This document shows positions 25,859 to 33,717 of a DNA stretch of 64,000 nt, one piece after another. The DNA comes from JAJRAN01 sp963827135 (GTDB lineage Archaea > Thermoplasmatota > Thermoplasmata > Methanomassiliicoccales > UBA472). The position numbers and the translations under genes were made by a program. Position 1 is the first letter of the stretch; every line of letters starts with the position of its first letter. Location: positions 1-64,000 of the forward strand of contig CAWGZX010000003.1 in assembly GCA_963827135.1 (NCBI GenBank), read 5' to 3'. The notes under the pieces were generated by a model, which saw only the letters and a list, made by a program, of their open reading frames with translations, was not told where the DNA came from and searched no databases.

Positions 25859-27031
25859 ATGGTTTCGAGAAGAGCCTCCTCCGTACAATATTCCGCCATA
25901 AGGGAAATCTTTGACAAGGCTCCCAAAGGAGCTCTCAATATGGGGATAGGGGAGCCGGACTTCGGCCCTCCTGCTAGCCTACTGGAGGGGATGCGCCTAG
26001 CCCTGGACAAAGGCATGGACGGCTATGGTCCTACCAAAGGCCTGCCCGAGCTTCGCACCGGCATCGCCGAGATGCTTCAAAGGCATAACTCGAGCATCAC
26101 CGAGGACAACGTCATGATTACCTGTGGAGCCACCCAGGGGATCATGAGCGCCTACCAGACCCTCTTCGATCCTGCGGGTGAGGTGTTGACACCCGACCCA
26201 GGGTTCGTGCTCTATTCGCCCGACGCCTTGCTTGTCGACGCCGAGCCAGTACCTTACTACATTTGGGAAGAGGATGGCTTCGAGCCCAACCCAGAGATGC
26301 TGAAGAGCCTGATCAATCCCAGGACCGAGGGCATAGTGGTGAACAGCCCAGGCAATCCCACTGGAGGAACTCTGTCGAAGGCCACGGTCAAGGCCATTGC
26401 CGACTTGGCTCAGGACAACGGGCTATACATCATCTCCGATGAGGTCTACGACCGTTTCGTCTACGAGGGTGAGCATCACTCTTTCCTCCCCTACCTGGAG
26501 AACTCCATCGTCGTCAACTCCTTCTCCAAGTGCCTGGGGATTCCCGGTTGGAGGGTCGGGTACGTTGTGGCTGAGAAAAGCATCATAGACCAGCTGGCTA
26601 AGATCAACTACTATGCCATCGCGTGCCCTGTCACCCCGGTCCAGTTCGCCGTGGCCAATGCTTTGAAGGACATAGAACCCTTCATGGCCTCGCATCTTAG
26701 AGATTACGATGAACGGAGGAGGCTGGTTGTCTCCCTTATCAACGACATACCTGGCTTCCAATGTCCCCTGCCCAAGGGCGCCTTCTACGCCTTCCCCTCG
26801 TACGATCATGATATCACCTGCCTGGAGCTCGTGGACAAGGTCCTTGGTTCCGGTGTGGTATGCATCCCGGGTTGCGCCTTCGGGGACGCTGGGGATGGCC
26901 ATCTGAGGTTCTCCTACGCCACATCCACAGAGACAATCAAAGCAGGTTTGGAGAAGGTCGAGGAGGTCATGGACGGGATACAGCGGCTCCCCAGGTCGGT
27001 CTGCTCGTTGAAGAAGGGGAGGCCGTGCTGA
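25859..27031 (+). CDS. Class I/II PLP-dependent aminotransferase
   Basis: 390 residues, fold-type I aspartate aminotransferase superfamily. Visible are NSPGNPTGG (162-170), ISDEVYDRF with the ring-binding Asp194, SFSKCLGIPGWRVGY with PLP Lys224 and Arg232, and the C-terminal LRFSYATS carrying the carboxylate-binding Arg. The substrate may be aspartate, an aromatic or a branched-chain amino acid; the sequence does not decide. The last residues (LPRSVCSLKKGRPC) do not look conserved and run into a degraded region. The 260 nt upstream hold only AT-rich stretches and no gene. Confidence 0.88.
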   Translation: MVSRRASSVQYSAIREIFDKAPKGALNMGIGEPDFGPPASLLEGMRLALDKGMDGYGPTKGLPELRTGIAEMLQRHNSSITEDNVMITCGATQGIMSAYQTLFDPAGEVLTPDPGFVLYSPDALLVDAEPVPYYIWEEDGFEPNPEMLKSLINPRTEGIVVNSPGNPTGGTLSKATVKAIADLAQDNGLYIISDEVYDRFVYEGEHHSFLPYLENSIVVNSFSKCLGIPGWRVGYVVAEKSIIDQLAKINYYAIACPVTPVQFAVANALKDIEPFMASHLRDYDERRRLVVSLINDIPGFQCPLPKGAFYAFPSYDHDITCLELVDKVLGSGVVCIPGCAFGDAGDGHLRFSYATSTETIKAGLEKVEEVMDGIQRLPRSVCSLKKGRPC

Positions 27032-27086
27032 ACCGGTACGATGTCATAAGCGTCCGCTCCATGCTCCTTGTGAGCGAGGGCATCGT

Positions 27087-27515
27087 GTGCTGCATGTCTC
27101 CCAGGTGCTGGAGGACGCCATGGCCTCCGGCCGCCTGCGCCTCAAGACGGTCCCCGAGAACCAGGTGGCGATAACCTATCATGACCCTTGCCACCTCGGA
27201 CGGGTCGGGGGCATCTACGAGCCGCCTAGGCGGGTGCTAAGCGCGGTGCCTGGCATAAGGTTGAGGGAGCTGTCGCGCAACCGGGAGAACAGCGCCTGGT
27301 GCGGCTCAGGGGCAGGGGTGAAGACGGCCAGGCACAACCTGGTGGCCTCCATAGGGGCTAGGTGCTTGGACATGGTCAGAGAGACCAACGCTCAAGAGGT
27401 GGTATCCTGTTGTCCCTGGTGCGAGCAGAACTTCGAGGACAGCATCAAGTCCACTGGGTCGCGGGCATGGAAGGTCAGGGATCTGGTGGACATCGTCAGC
27501 GCTGCCCTCGAGTGA
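27087..27515 (+). pseudogene. C-terminal remnant of an HdrD/GlcF-like Fe-S protein
   Basis: 142 codons matching only the second cysteine-rich (CCG) domain of heterodisulfide reductase D or glycolate oxidase subunit proteins: LRLKTVPENQVAITYHDPCH, LGRVGGIYEPPRRVLS, WCGSGAGV and SCCPWCEQNF. The family normally has ferredoxin-type clusters and a first CCG domain upstream (total near 400 residues). Here the frame becomes non-coding-like before about 27075 and collides with the aminotransferase gene. The CCG core also has Trp where the first Cys of the pair is usual. It is probably a deletion remnant; a functional single-domain protein is less likely but possible. Confidence 0.6.
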
Positions 27516-27519
27516 GACC

Positions 27520-28251
27520 ATGACCAAGAACCACGAAAGCAGCGACCCGAGGATCGAGCAGGTGCGCTTCGAGAACGAGATCAAGCGGGTCGAGAGCGCC
27601 CTGATGGAGGACCTGGGTCTGTCGTTCGGCCGAAAGGAGCGCCTCCATCAAGCCTTCCAGCACCGTTCCTACCTGCGTGAAGATGAATGGACCAAGTCCT
27701 ACGAGAGGTTGGAGTTCTTGGGGGACAGGGTGCTGGAGCTGTGCGTAGGCGCATGGCTTTTCAAGACGCGGACCGATGGGGACGAGGGGGAGCTCTCCCA
27801 AGAGATCGCCTGGAGGGTCGACGAGGCCAACCTCGCCCTGGTGGAGGAGAGCTTGCACATCAAGAGGGCGATGCGCCTGGGCCATAGCCTGACCTTGGAG
27901 GACATATCGGACAGGATGGTGGCGGACGTGGTCGAGGCCATCATAGGGGCGATCTACCTGGAGTTCGATCTGGATGCCGCCTGGCGCTTCATCGAGACCT
28001 ACGTACCATTGAACGGGGATCCCCCGGAGAGCTTCCATGCCACCAACCAGCTCCTGGAGCGGTGCAGGGAGCTGAGGCTCGAGCCGCCCCAGTTCATCGA
28101 GGTCAAGGAAGGCCCGGAGAACCAGGCGGTATGGAAGGTGGAATGCGTGATAGGCGACAGGCGGACCCTCGGGGAGGCCAAGCAGAAGCGGGAAGCGAGG
28201 AAGAGGGCATGTCAAGTCATGCTCCCCTTACTGTCTGGCAAGAGCGTTTGA
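27520..28251 (+). CDS. rnc: Ribonuclease III
   Basis: A 243-residue double-strand-specific RNase. The signature ERLEFLGDRVLEL supplies Glu62, Glu65 and Asp69, and VADVVEAIIGAIYLE gives Asp136 and Glu139, the metal ligands. A dsRNA-binding domain occupies the last 75 residues (NQLLERCRELRLEPPQF, GEAKQKREARKRAC). The family is standard in bacteria but absent from most archaea, so its presence is notable. It follows the Fe-S remnant by 4 nt and precedes a hypothetical gene. Confidence 0.9.
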   Translation: MTKNHESSDPRIEQVRFENEIKRVESALMEDLGLSFGRKERLHQAFQHRSYLREDEWTKSYERLEFLGDRVLELCVGAWLFKTRTDGDEGELSQEIAWRVDEANLALVEESLHIKRAMRLGHSLTLEDISDRMVADVVEAIIGAIYLEFDLDAAWRFIETYVPLNGDPPESFHATNQLLERCRELRLEPPQFIEVKEGPENQAVWKVECVIGDRRTLGEAKQKREARKRACQVMLPLLSGKSV

Positions 28252-28312
28252 TGCCCATTTTAAATAGCAGGAATCCCTCTCCGTGATAATCTAATAATGA
28301 GAGGATTTCACC

Positions 28313-28876
28313 ATGGCACCGAAGAAGTCATCCAAGTCCAGCCCTAAGCCGAAGCAGAAGCAGCCCGCACCAAAGAAGAAGCCGGCGGCCGAGGAGGAGC
28401 ACGTCCACGACGAGAGCTGTTGCTGCGTGACCGCCGCACAGGAGCTCTTCGGCAAGAACGCGGAGCGGTCATACGCCCTACGGGACCTATGGCTCGAGCC
28501 GCTGGCCGCATCGGTGGACCAGCAGGTGGCCCCGGAGTCCAATAAGCGCGAGATGCTCTTCCTGACCCTCAGCAACTCCATCCTGGATATGATGATGGAC
28601 ATCCTCCCGGAGGAGGTGGCCATTGTCCTAGCCGAGAACATCGATGACTATCTGGCCGTGACCCTGATCAACAAGAAGTATGACGTCGACCTGCTAAAGG
28701 CCTTCCAGGAGGAGTTCATCGCCAAGAAGGGCACCGAATTCGACACCGAAGAGAAGCTGGCCGATGCTCTGGCCGCTTTCGAGGACGAGTTCTGGAACGG
28801 CCCCCGAAAGGACCTCAAGGGCAAGTCCCCCAATCAGGTGGTCGAAGCCGCCCTGAAGCACTACGACCTGATCTGA
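28313..28876 (+). CDS. Hypothetical protein with Lys/Pro-rich tail and HxHxxxCCC motif
   Basis: 187 residues, no family recognised. The N-terminal 25 residues are a Lys/Pro/Ser-rich tail, followed by HVHDESCCCVTA (two His, three adjacent Cys), which may bind metal, and then a mostly helical acidic domain with Met-rich NSILDMMMDILPEE. The ATG follows GAGAGGATTTCACC. It sits between rnc and mevalonate kinase in the same direction. Confidence 0.7.
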   Translation: MAPKKSSKSSPKPKQKQPAPKKKPAAEEEHVHDESCCCVTAAQELFGKNAERSYALRDLWLEPLAASVDQQVAPESNKREMLFLTLSNSILDMMMDILPEEVAIVLAENIDDYLAVTLINKKYDVDLLKAFQEEFIAKKGTEFDTEEKLADALAAFEDEFWNGPRKDLKGKSPNQVVEAALKHYDLI

Positions 28877-28939
28877 GCCAAGAAGAACGCCCGGTGGCCG
28901 AGCAAACCGTTTAATGCGGACAAGTGCATCGAGCCAGCG

Positions 28940-29875
28940 ATGGTAATAGCCTCCGCCCCGGGCAAGGTCATCCTACTAGGGGAACATGCCGTGGTCTTCG
29001 GGCAGCCAGCCATCGCTGTGGCAGTGGACTTGAGGTTGAGGTGCCATCTGCATCGCCACGACACCAATACCATGAACGGCGCCCCTTTGTCGGAGAAGAT
29101 GCACCCCTACGTCCACGGCGCCATCCAGAGGCATTGGGGAGGAGAGCCGTTGGCCGTGGTGACCCATTCCGATATACCATCTGGTTCGGGGATGGGGTCG
29201 TCCGCGGCAGTTACTTCCTCGCTCCTGGCCGCCCTCACCGCCTTGAAGGGCGAGAGGATTAACGAAGAGGAACTGGCCAGGCAAGCCTTCGACATCGAAT
29301 CCGTAGTGCAGGGGAGGGCAAGCCCCACCGACACCTCCGTGAGCTGTCACGGTAAAGGCGTCTTCGTGGACTCCAGGGCGGGAGAGAACCTCCTCTGGCA
29401 CATAGAGAGGGATGTCAGGGAGTGGTACATCCACGATTGCGCCGCCCCGAAGATGGCCTTGGTCGTCGGATACACGGGCATCCACGCGGCCACAGGACCT
29501 TTGGTGGCCAAGGTCAAGCGCTATGCCGACCGCACCGTTTTTGCCCGGGATGTGATCGATGAGATCGGCGGCATCGTGAGGGAGGGCATGATCTGCCTCA
29601 AAGCCAACGACCAGGTCGGCCTGGGCCGGCTCATGACCAGAGACCATAAGCTCCTGGCGATATTGGGCGTCTCGCATCCTGCCTTGGATAAGCTGGTGCG
29701 CGCCACCCTCCCTTATTCCTATGGGGCCAAGCTGACGGGCGCGGGTGGAGGGGGGAGCATGATCGCCCTCACCGATCGACCGGATGAGGTGGCAGAGGCG
29801 ATCCGGCTCAAGGGGGGAATGCCCATCAAGGTGAACACTGGGGAAGAGGGAGTCCGCCTGGAGAGCATGAAATAG
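28940..29875 (+). CDS. mvk: Mevalonate kinase
   Basis: This enzyme phosphorylates mevalonate for isoprenoid (archaeal lipid) synthesis. It is a GHMP kinase of 311 residues. Motifs: APGKVILLGEHAVVFG at the N-terminus, the ATP loop PSGSGMGSSAA (80-90), the catalytic Asp131 in RASPTDTS, and the C-terminal TGAGGGGSMIAL. The ATG lies right after CAGCG with a short leader. The lipid genes for tetraether and geranylgeranyl reduction lie just downstream on the other strand. Confidence 0.93.
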   Translation: MVIASAPGKVILLGEHAVVFGQPAIAVAVDLRLRCHLHRHDTNTMNGAPLSEKMHPYVHGAIQRHWGGEPLAVVTHSDIPSGSGMGSSAAVTSSLLAALTALKGERINEEELARQAFDIESVVQGRASPTDTSVSCHGKGVFVDSRAGENLLWHIERDVREWYIHDCAAPKMALVVGYTGIHAATGPLVAKVKRYADRTVFARDVIDEIGGIVREGMICLKANDQVGLGRLMTRDHKLLAILGVSHPALDKLVRATLPYSYGAKLTGAGGGGSMIALTDRPDEVAEAIRLKGGMPIKVNTGEEGVRLESMK

Positions 29876-29876
29876 G

Positions 29877-29905
29877 AATTTAAAATAAATAAAAAAATAT
29901 TTTTA
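29877..29905. terminator. AT-rich convergent terminator
   Basis: Between the convergent mvk and ggr genes the sequence TTTAAAATAAATAAAAAAAT runs into ATTTTTAGG. It supplies T tracts on both strands and probably ends both transcripts. Confidence 0.5.
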
Positions 29906-29917
29906 GGAGCCGAGGGC

Positions 29918-31105
29918 TCAGATGAACTCCTCGAACTCCTTGACCAGGTCGGGCATCTTCTGCTTCAGCGCCGCCAAGATGTTATAGACATTCATCTCGC
30001 GGATGTCGCATCCGGCCAGGATCTCGATTACCCCGTCCAACTGGGCGTCGGTCAGGGTGGTCATCTTCTCCTTGGCCATCCAATTGCGGTACAGCTTGTT
30101 CTCCAGCTCGTCGCGCCATAGCTTCTCGTACGGCTTCAGTGCCGCCTCGGAGAAGTCCTTGGCCTGGACGCAGTCGCCGAGCACCTCGCCCGCGATCTTG
30201 CCTTGGATGCAACCATTGGCTATCCCGCCCCCGGTGATGGGGTCGATGACCCGGGCCGCATCCCCGACCAGCAGAATGCCGTCAGCGATGCTCTTCTCTA
30301 CAGGTGGCGAGACCGAGACCGCGGCTCCCACAGCCTCCAATGGCTGGGCGCAGGAGAGCCTCGGGTCCTTCTTGATCCACCTGTCGATGTACATCTTGAC
30401 GTCGCCAGGCTTCTTCAGCATGGAAGCCAGCACGCCCATGCCCACGTTGGCGGTGTCTCCCCCTTTAGGAAAGATCCAGGCATAGCCGCCCGGTGCGACC
30501 GTACCAAGGACGAACTCGCAGTAATCAGGTTCGGTCTTGAGCCCCGTCAACCGGTACTGGAAGCAGGATGTGATGTCGCTCATCTTCAACACGGTGTCCA
30601 AGCCGGCCCATCTCCCCACCTGGGATTCGAAGCCATCTGCCGCAACCACGCATCCAGCCGTGAGCTTGAAAGGCACTCCGAAGCTGTGCCCGGTGATGCC
30701 TATGACCTTGCCGCCCTCCTTGAGGACCCCGGTGGCTGAGGTCTTGAGCCTGATCTCCGTACCGGATTTCGCAGCCCTCTCGGCCAGATACTTATCGAAG
30801 CGGTGGCGCTCCAGGACCAGGCCGACCTCGTCTCCGGCCTGGGACTCGTCGATGCGGAATATCGAACCGTTGGGGGATACGAGCTTCGCCCCTTTCATCT
30901 CGGCCGAGACCCATCTCTTGTCCACGGGTATCTTCGCTTTGTCAAGCCCTTTCTTGGAGATGCCCTCGGCGCACCTCAACGGCGAGCCTATCTCCTGGCG
31001 CTTCTCGATCATGAGGACCCTGGCGCCCTTCTTGGACGCATGGTGGGCGGTCATGCTGCCAGCAGGTCCTGCGCCGACCACTATGATGTCGTAATCGGTC
31101 CTCAT
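29918..31105 (-). CDS. Geranylgeranyl reductase family flavoprotein (archaeal lipid saturation)
   Basis: About 395 residues. The N-terminal FAD-binding motif is GAGPAG (11-16), then RCAEGISKKGL (the conserved PxRCAE-type active-site loop) and GDAARVIDPITGGGI. It saturates the double bonds of digeranylgeranylglyceryl phospholipids. I chose ATG 31105: GGAGGCGAAAAAGAA precedes it, it overlaps the ferredoxin stop (ATGA), and the 20 residues upstream in frame belong to the ferredoxin gene. It is the last gene of a tes-ferredoxin-ggr operon, and the ferredoxin probably supplies its electrons. Confidence 0.9.
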   Translation of the reverse strand: MRTDYDIIVVGAGPAGSMTAHHASKKGARVLMIEKRQEIGSPLRCAEGISKKGLDKAKIPVDKRWVSAEMKGAKLVSPNGSIFRIDESQAGDEVGLVLERHRFDKYLAERAAKSGTEIRLKTSATGVLKEGGKVIGITGHSFGVPFKLTAGCVVAADGFESQVGRWAGLDTVLKMSDITSCFQYRLTGLKTEPDYCEFVLGTVAPGGYAWIFPKGGDTANVGMGVLASMLKKPGDVKMYIDRWIKKDPRLSCAQPLEAVGAAVSVSPPVEKSIADGILLVGDAARVIDPITGGGIANGCIQGKIAGEVLGDCVQAKDFSEAALKPYEKLWRDELENKLYRNWMAKEKMTTLTDAQLDGVIEILAGCDIREMNVYNILAALKQKMPDLVKEFEEFI

Positions 31106-31290
31106 TTCTTTTTCGCCTCCATGGTTATCGCCCCGACAGGGCAGAGCTTCACGCAGCGGCCGCATCGGACGCAGGATTCGTTGAACACCGGCATGACCTC
31201 ACGCAGGTAGATGGCGTTCTCCGGACAGGTGCCCGCGCACGCGCCGCAGTGCATGCATCTCTCGACCTCGACATGCATCCAGTCATTCAA
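31102..31290 (-). CDS. Two-cluster [4Fe-4S] ferredoxin
   Basis: 62 residues with two full cluster motifs, CMHCGACAGTCPENAIYL and CVRCGRCVKLCPVGAI. The probable start is TTG 31290, seven bases after GGAGG, overlapping the stop of the upstream radical SAM gene (TTGA); ATG 31278 is the alternative. A longer frame adds unrelated residues from the neighbour. Its position between the tetraether synthase homologue and geranylgeranyl reductase suggests it feeds electrons to one or both. Confidence 0.88.
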   Translation of the reverse strand: MNDWMHVEVERCMHCGACAGTCPENAIYLREVMPVFNESCVRCGRCVKLCPVGAITMEAKKK

Positions 31291-32840
31291 GTATACTCCT
31301 CCCCGTGCTTCTTCCTCCATTCGGCTATGGGGATCGAGAACTTCTTCTCGATCTCGGTCCTATAGGTCGGGCCGCCGTTGTAGGCGCAGAACGGGATGAT
31401 CCTGCCGTCCGGGGTGGTGTAGTGGATGGCGCAGCGCTTGACCCTCTCCACGTCGTAATTGTAGTTGTCCTGGAAGTGCATGCCCCCGATGAACATCATG
31501 TTCCAGGAGAACTTGGCTATTCCCTCCTTAGAGGAATCGCTGAACACGGCCCCCATCATCTGCAGGAACTTGGTGGTCGATAGGCCATCAGGGACCTTCT
31601 CCTTGATTATGTGCTTCCTCAGGATGTTGAGCGCCTTCACTTTGGAGGGCAGCTTCACATCGGACTTGTCCGCCTTGACGCTGAGCTCGTACAGTTCCTT
31701 GAAGAGGGGCTCGATCTCCACGAACCGCGTCAGGGGCACCACATTGTTCTCGTCCTTGACGAATAGGTAGGTGGCCAGGCCGCAATGGGGGTGCGTGGTG
31801 AAGGAGACCTTGCTCTGCTCCAACAGGGCCGAGGCGAGAGTGGATATCGGCACCACGGTAGGCACGGGGTAGAAGTCGGTCACTTTGACCTGCCCGTTGG
31901 ACTGCTTCTCCAGATCCTTCACCAGGTCTGGCAAGGTGTAGCGATGCTTGCTCCTCTCCTCCTGGTCGATCCTGCCGGTGAAGGCTACCGGTTGGAAGTT
32001 GATCCCACGCACAACATCGATGTTCTTGACTGCGAACTTGTAGATCTCCCCCACCTGGTCGTTGTTCATGTTCTTGACCACGGTCGGAACCAGGACGATG
32101 GATGGAGGTTTCTCCAAATTGCGCACGTTCTCGATGACCTTCAGCTTCGTCTCCAGCAGAGGGGTTCCACGAGATTCCATGTAAATGTCATCGCGCAACC
32201 CGTCGAACTGCAGGTAGATGGTGTTCATACCTGCCCGGGTGGCCGCCTCCAGGAACTTCGGGTCCTTGGCGAACTTGATCCCGTTGGTGGCGACCTGGAT
32301 CTGAGCGAAGCCCATCTCCTTGGCCTTGGCTAAGACCTCGATGAACTTGGGGTAGATGGTGGGCTCGCCGCCGGAGAACTGGACCGCCGGAGTGGGCACA
32401 GGCTTCTGGTCCCTCAGCATCTGGAGCATCTTCACGATCTGCTCGAAGCTGGGCTCGTAGACATAGCCAGCCTGATTGGCGTTGGCGAAGCAGATCGGGC
32501 ATTTCAGATTGCAGCGATTGGTCAGGTCCACGTTGGCCAGGCAAGTGTGTGTTAGGTGAAGCTGGCATAGCCCGCACTCGTTGGGGCAGACCTTGGCATT
32601 GGGGATAAATGGGTTCTCGACCCCGGTGCCGTCATAGGCGAAATTCTCCGCTCTAAGGTAAAGGTCCTTGTCCGACCAGTAGATGTCCACGATATTGCCG
32701 TGGTCCGGGCAATCCTTCTCCATCATCACTTTGCCGTCTTGTTCGAAGATCCTGGCAGGGACGACTCTCTTGCACTCTGGGCATAAGGACTCAGTGCTCT
32801 TTGGGAGCCCTCTCTTAAGAGCGCTCGGCTTTGCTATCAT
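31287..32840 (-). CDS. tes: Tetraether lipid synthase-like radical SAM enzyme
   Basis: About 517 residues resembling MJ0619-type tetraether synthase, which joins two phytanyl chains of diether lipids to form biphytanyl chains. N-terminal metal motifs are LCPECKRVV with DCPDHG, then CPNECGLC and HTC, the radical SAM triad CNLKCPICFANANQAG (Cys114, Cys118, Cys121 counted from GTG 32852), QFSGGEPTIYP and a C-terminal MHFQDNYNYDVERVKRCAIH with IPFCAYNGG. The start is ATG 32840 or GTG 32852. It heads an operon with ferredoxin and geranylgeranyl reductase, which fits lipid chemistry. Other radical SAM methylases are similar, so the function is family-based. Confidence 0.82.
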   Translation of the reverse strand: MIAKPSALKRGLPKSTESLCPECKRVVPARIFEQDGKVMMEKDCPDHGNIVDIYWSDKDLYLRAENFAYDGTGVENPFIPNAKVCPNECGLCQLHLTHTCLANVDLTNRCNLKCPICFANANQAGYVYEPSFEQIVKMLQMLRDQKPVPTPAVQFSGGEPTIYPKFIEVLAKAKEMGFAQIQVATNGIKFAKDPKFLEAATRAGMNTIYLQFDGLRDDIYMESRGTPLLETKLKVIENVRNLEKPPSIVLVPTVVKNMNNDQVGEIYKFAVKNIDVVRGINFQPVAFTGRIDQEERSKHRYTLPDLVKDLEKQSNGQVKVTDFYPVPTVVPISTLASALLEQSKVSFTTHPHCGLATYLFVKDENNVVPLTRFVEIEPLFKELYELSVKADKSDVKLPSKVKALNILRKHIIKEKVPDGLSTTKFLQMMGAVFSDSSKEGIAKFSWNMMFIGGMHFQDNYNYDVERVKRCAIHYTTPDGRIIPFCAYNGGPTYRTEIEKKFSIPIAEWRKKHGEEYT

Positions 32841-32871
32841 TGGTGATTGCACCTAGGGATGTAAAAAATGC

Positions 32872-32900
32872 GGGTAAATTTAATACTTATGTAGCTACAT
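32872..32900. promoter_or_regulatory. Shared tes/trmB promoter with 12-bp palindrome
   Basis: GGTAAATTTAATAC (about 32872-32885) can serve as a TATA box in both directions: 25 nt to the left is the tes start region and 25 nt to the right the regulator start region. The palindrome ATGTAGCTACAT (32889-32900) lies between the box and the regulator start, followed by CAGCTAC that repeats half of it. This is a likely operator. Confidence 0.6.
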
Positions 32901-32917
32901 CAGCTACAATCGAATCT

Positions 32918-33667
32918 ATGAATCTAATTGACGTCTTGAAACTGGACCTAGGATCGCTCGAAGACGACTATCGGAAGATTGCGTCGGTTCTTGAAAAGAT
33001 AGGCCTCTCCGATTACGAATCTAGGGCCCTCGTCGCCCTGATAATCAAGAACCAAGCCTCCGCCGACGAGGTCGCTGAGCTTTCCAGGATGCCGCGGACA
33101 TCTGCATACAAGGCCCTGCAGACGCTCAAGGACAAGGAGTTCATCACCTCCGTGGAAGGTCGCCCCACCATATTCTATCCCGTTCCGCTTGAGGACGTCA
33201 GAGCCAGGGTAATGGGGGAGCTGGAGGAGGTCTTCGACAAGCTGGAGGCAATAAAGGGCCTCCTGAGCGAGAGGGGCACGCCGCAATTAGTGTACACGAT
33301 CTCCAGCAAGAGAGGCGTGCTGAGCAAGATCGGCGAGATGCTTGATGCAACCAAGAAGAGCTTCGTCATCTCCACACCGGCAATCCAAGAGGTCAGGTTG
33401 GAGCATATGCAGCGTTTCAAGGAGGCGATGGCGAGGGGCGTTGAGGTCACGATCATTACTGAACCGATGCTTAAGATCCCCCCCTGCACCCGTTCCTACC
33501 GGAAGAAGGATTTGCTAGCCACCGACGTCATCAGCGATGGCCAGAGCGCTATGATAGCCTCTCCAGACCTTTCGTTGTGCGGGTTCTCGGACAACCCCTT
33601 CATCTCCGCGCATTTGGATAATTTCATGCGCATGGTGATCGAGCGTCTGGACGCCACAACGGATTGA
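32918..33667 (+). CDS. TrmB-family transcriptional regulator
   Basis: About 249 residues: an N-terminal winged helix (LSDYESRALVALIIKNQASA, RMPRTSAYKALQTLKDKEFI, VEGRPTIFYPV) and a C-terminal TrmB-like effector domain with a PLD-like fold (SFVISTPAIQEVRLEHM, GVEVTIITEP). TrmB proteins repress or activate by binding sugars or other ligands; the ligand here is unknown. I chose ATG 32918, about 30 nt after the shared TATA box, over an ATG at 32831 inside tes. It is divergent from the lipid operon, so it may control it. Confidence 0.85.
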   Translation: MNLIDVLKLDLGSLEDDYRKIASVLEKIGLSDYESRALVALIIKNQASADEVAELSRMPRTSAYKALQTLKDKEFITSVEGRPTIFYPVPLEDVRARVMGELEEVFDKLEAIKGLLSERGTPQLVYTISSKRGVLSKIGEMLDATKKSFVISTPAIQEVRLEHMQRFKEAMARGVEVTIITEPMLKIPPCTRSYRKKDLLATDVISDGQSAMIASPDLSLCGFSDNPFISAHLDNFMRMVIERLDATTD

Positions 33668-33717
33668 TACTGCGTGGTAGGCTACGATTAGTGGGGTCTG
33701 AGATAAGTCGCCAGGCC

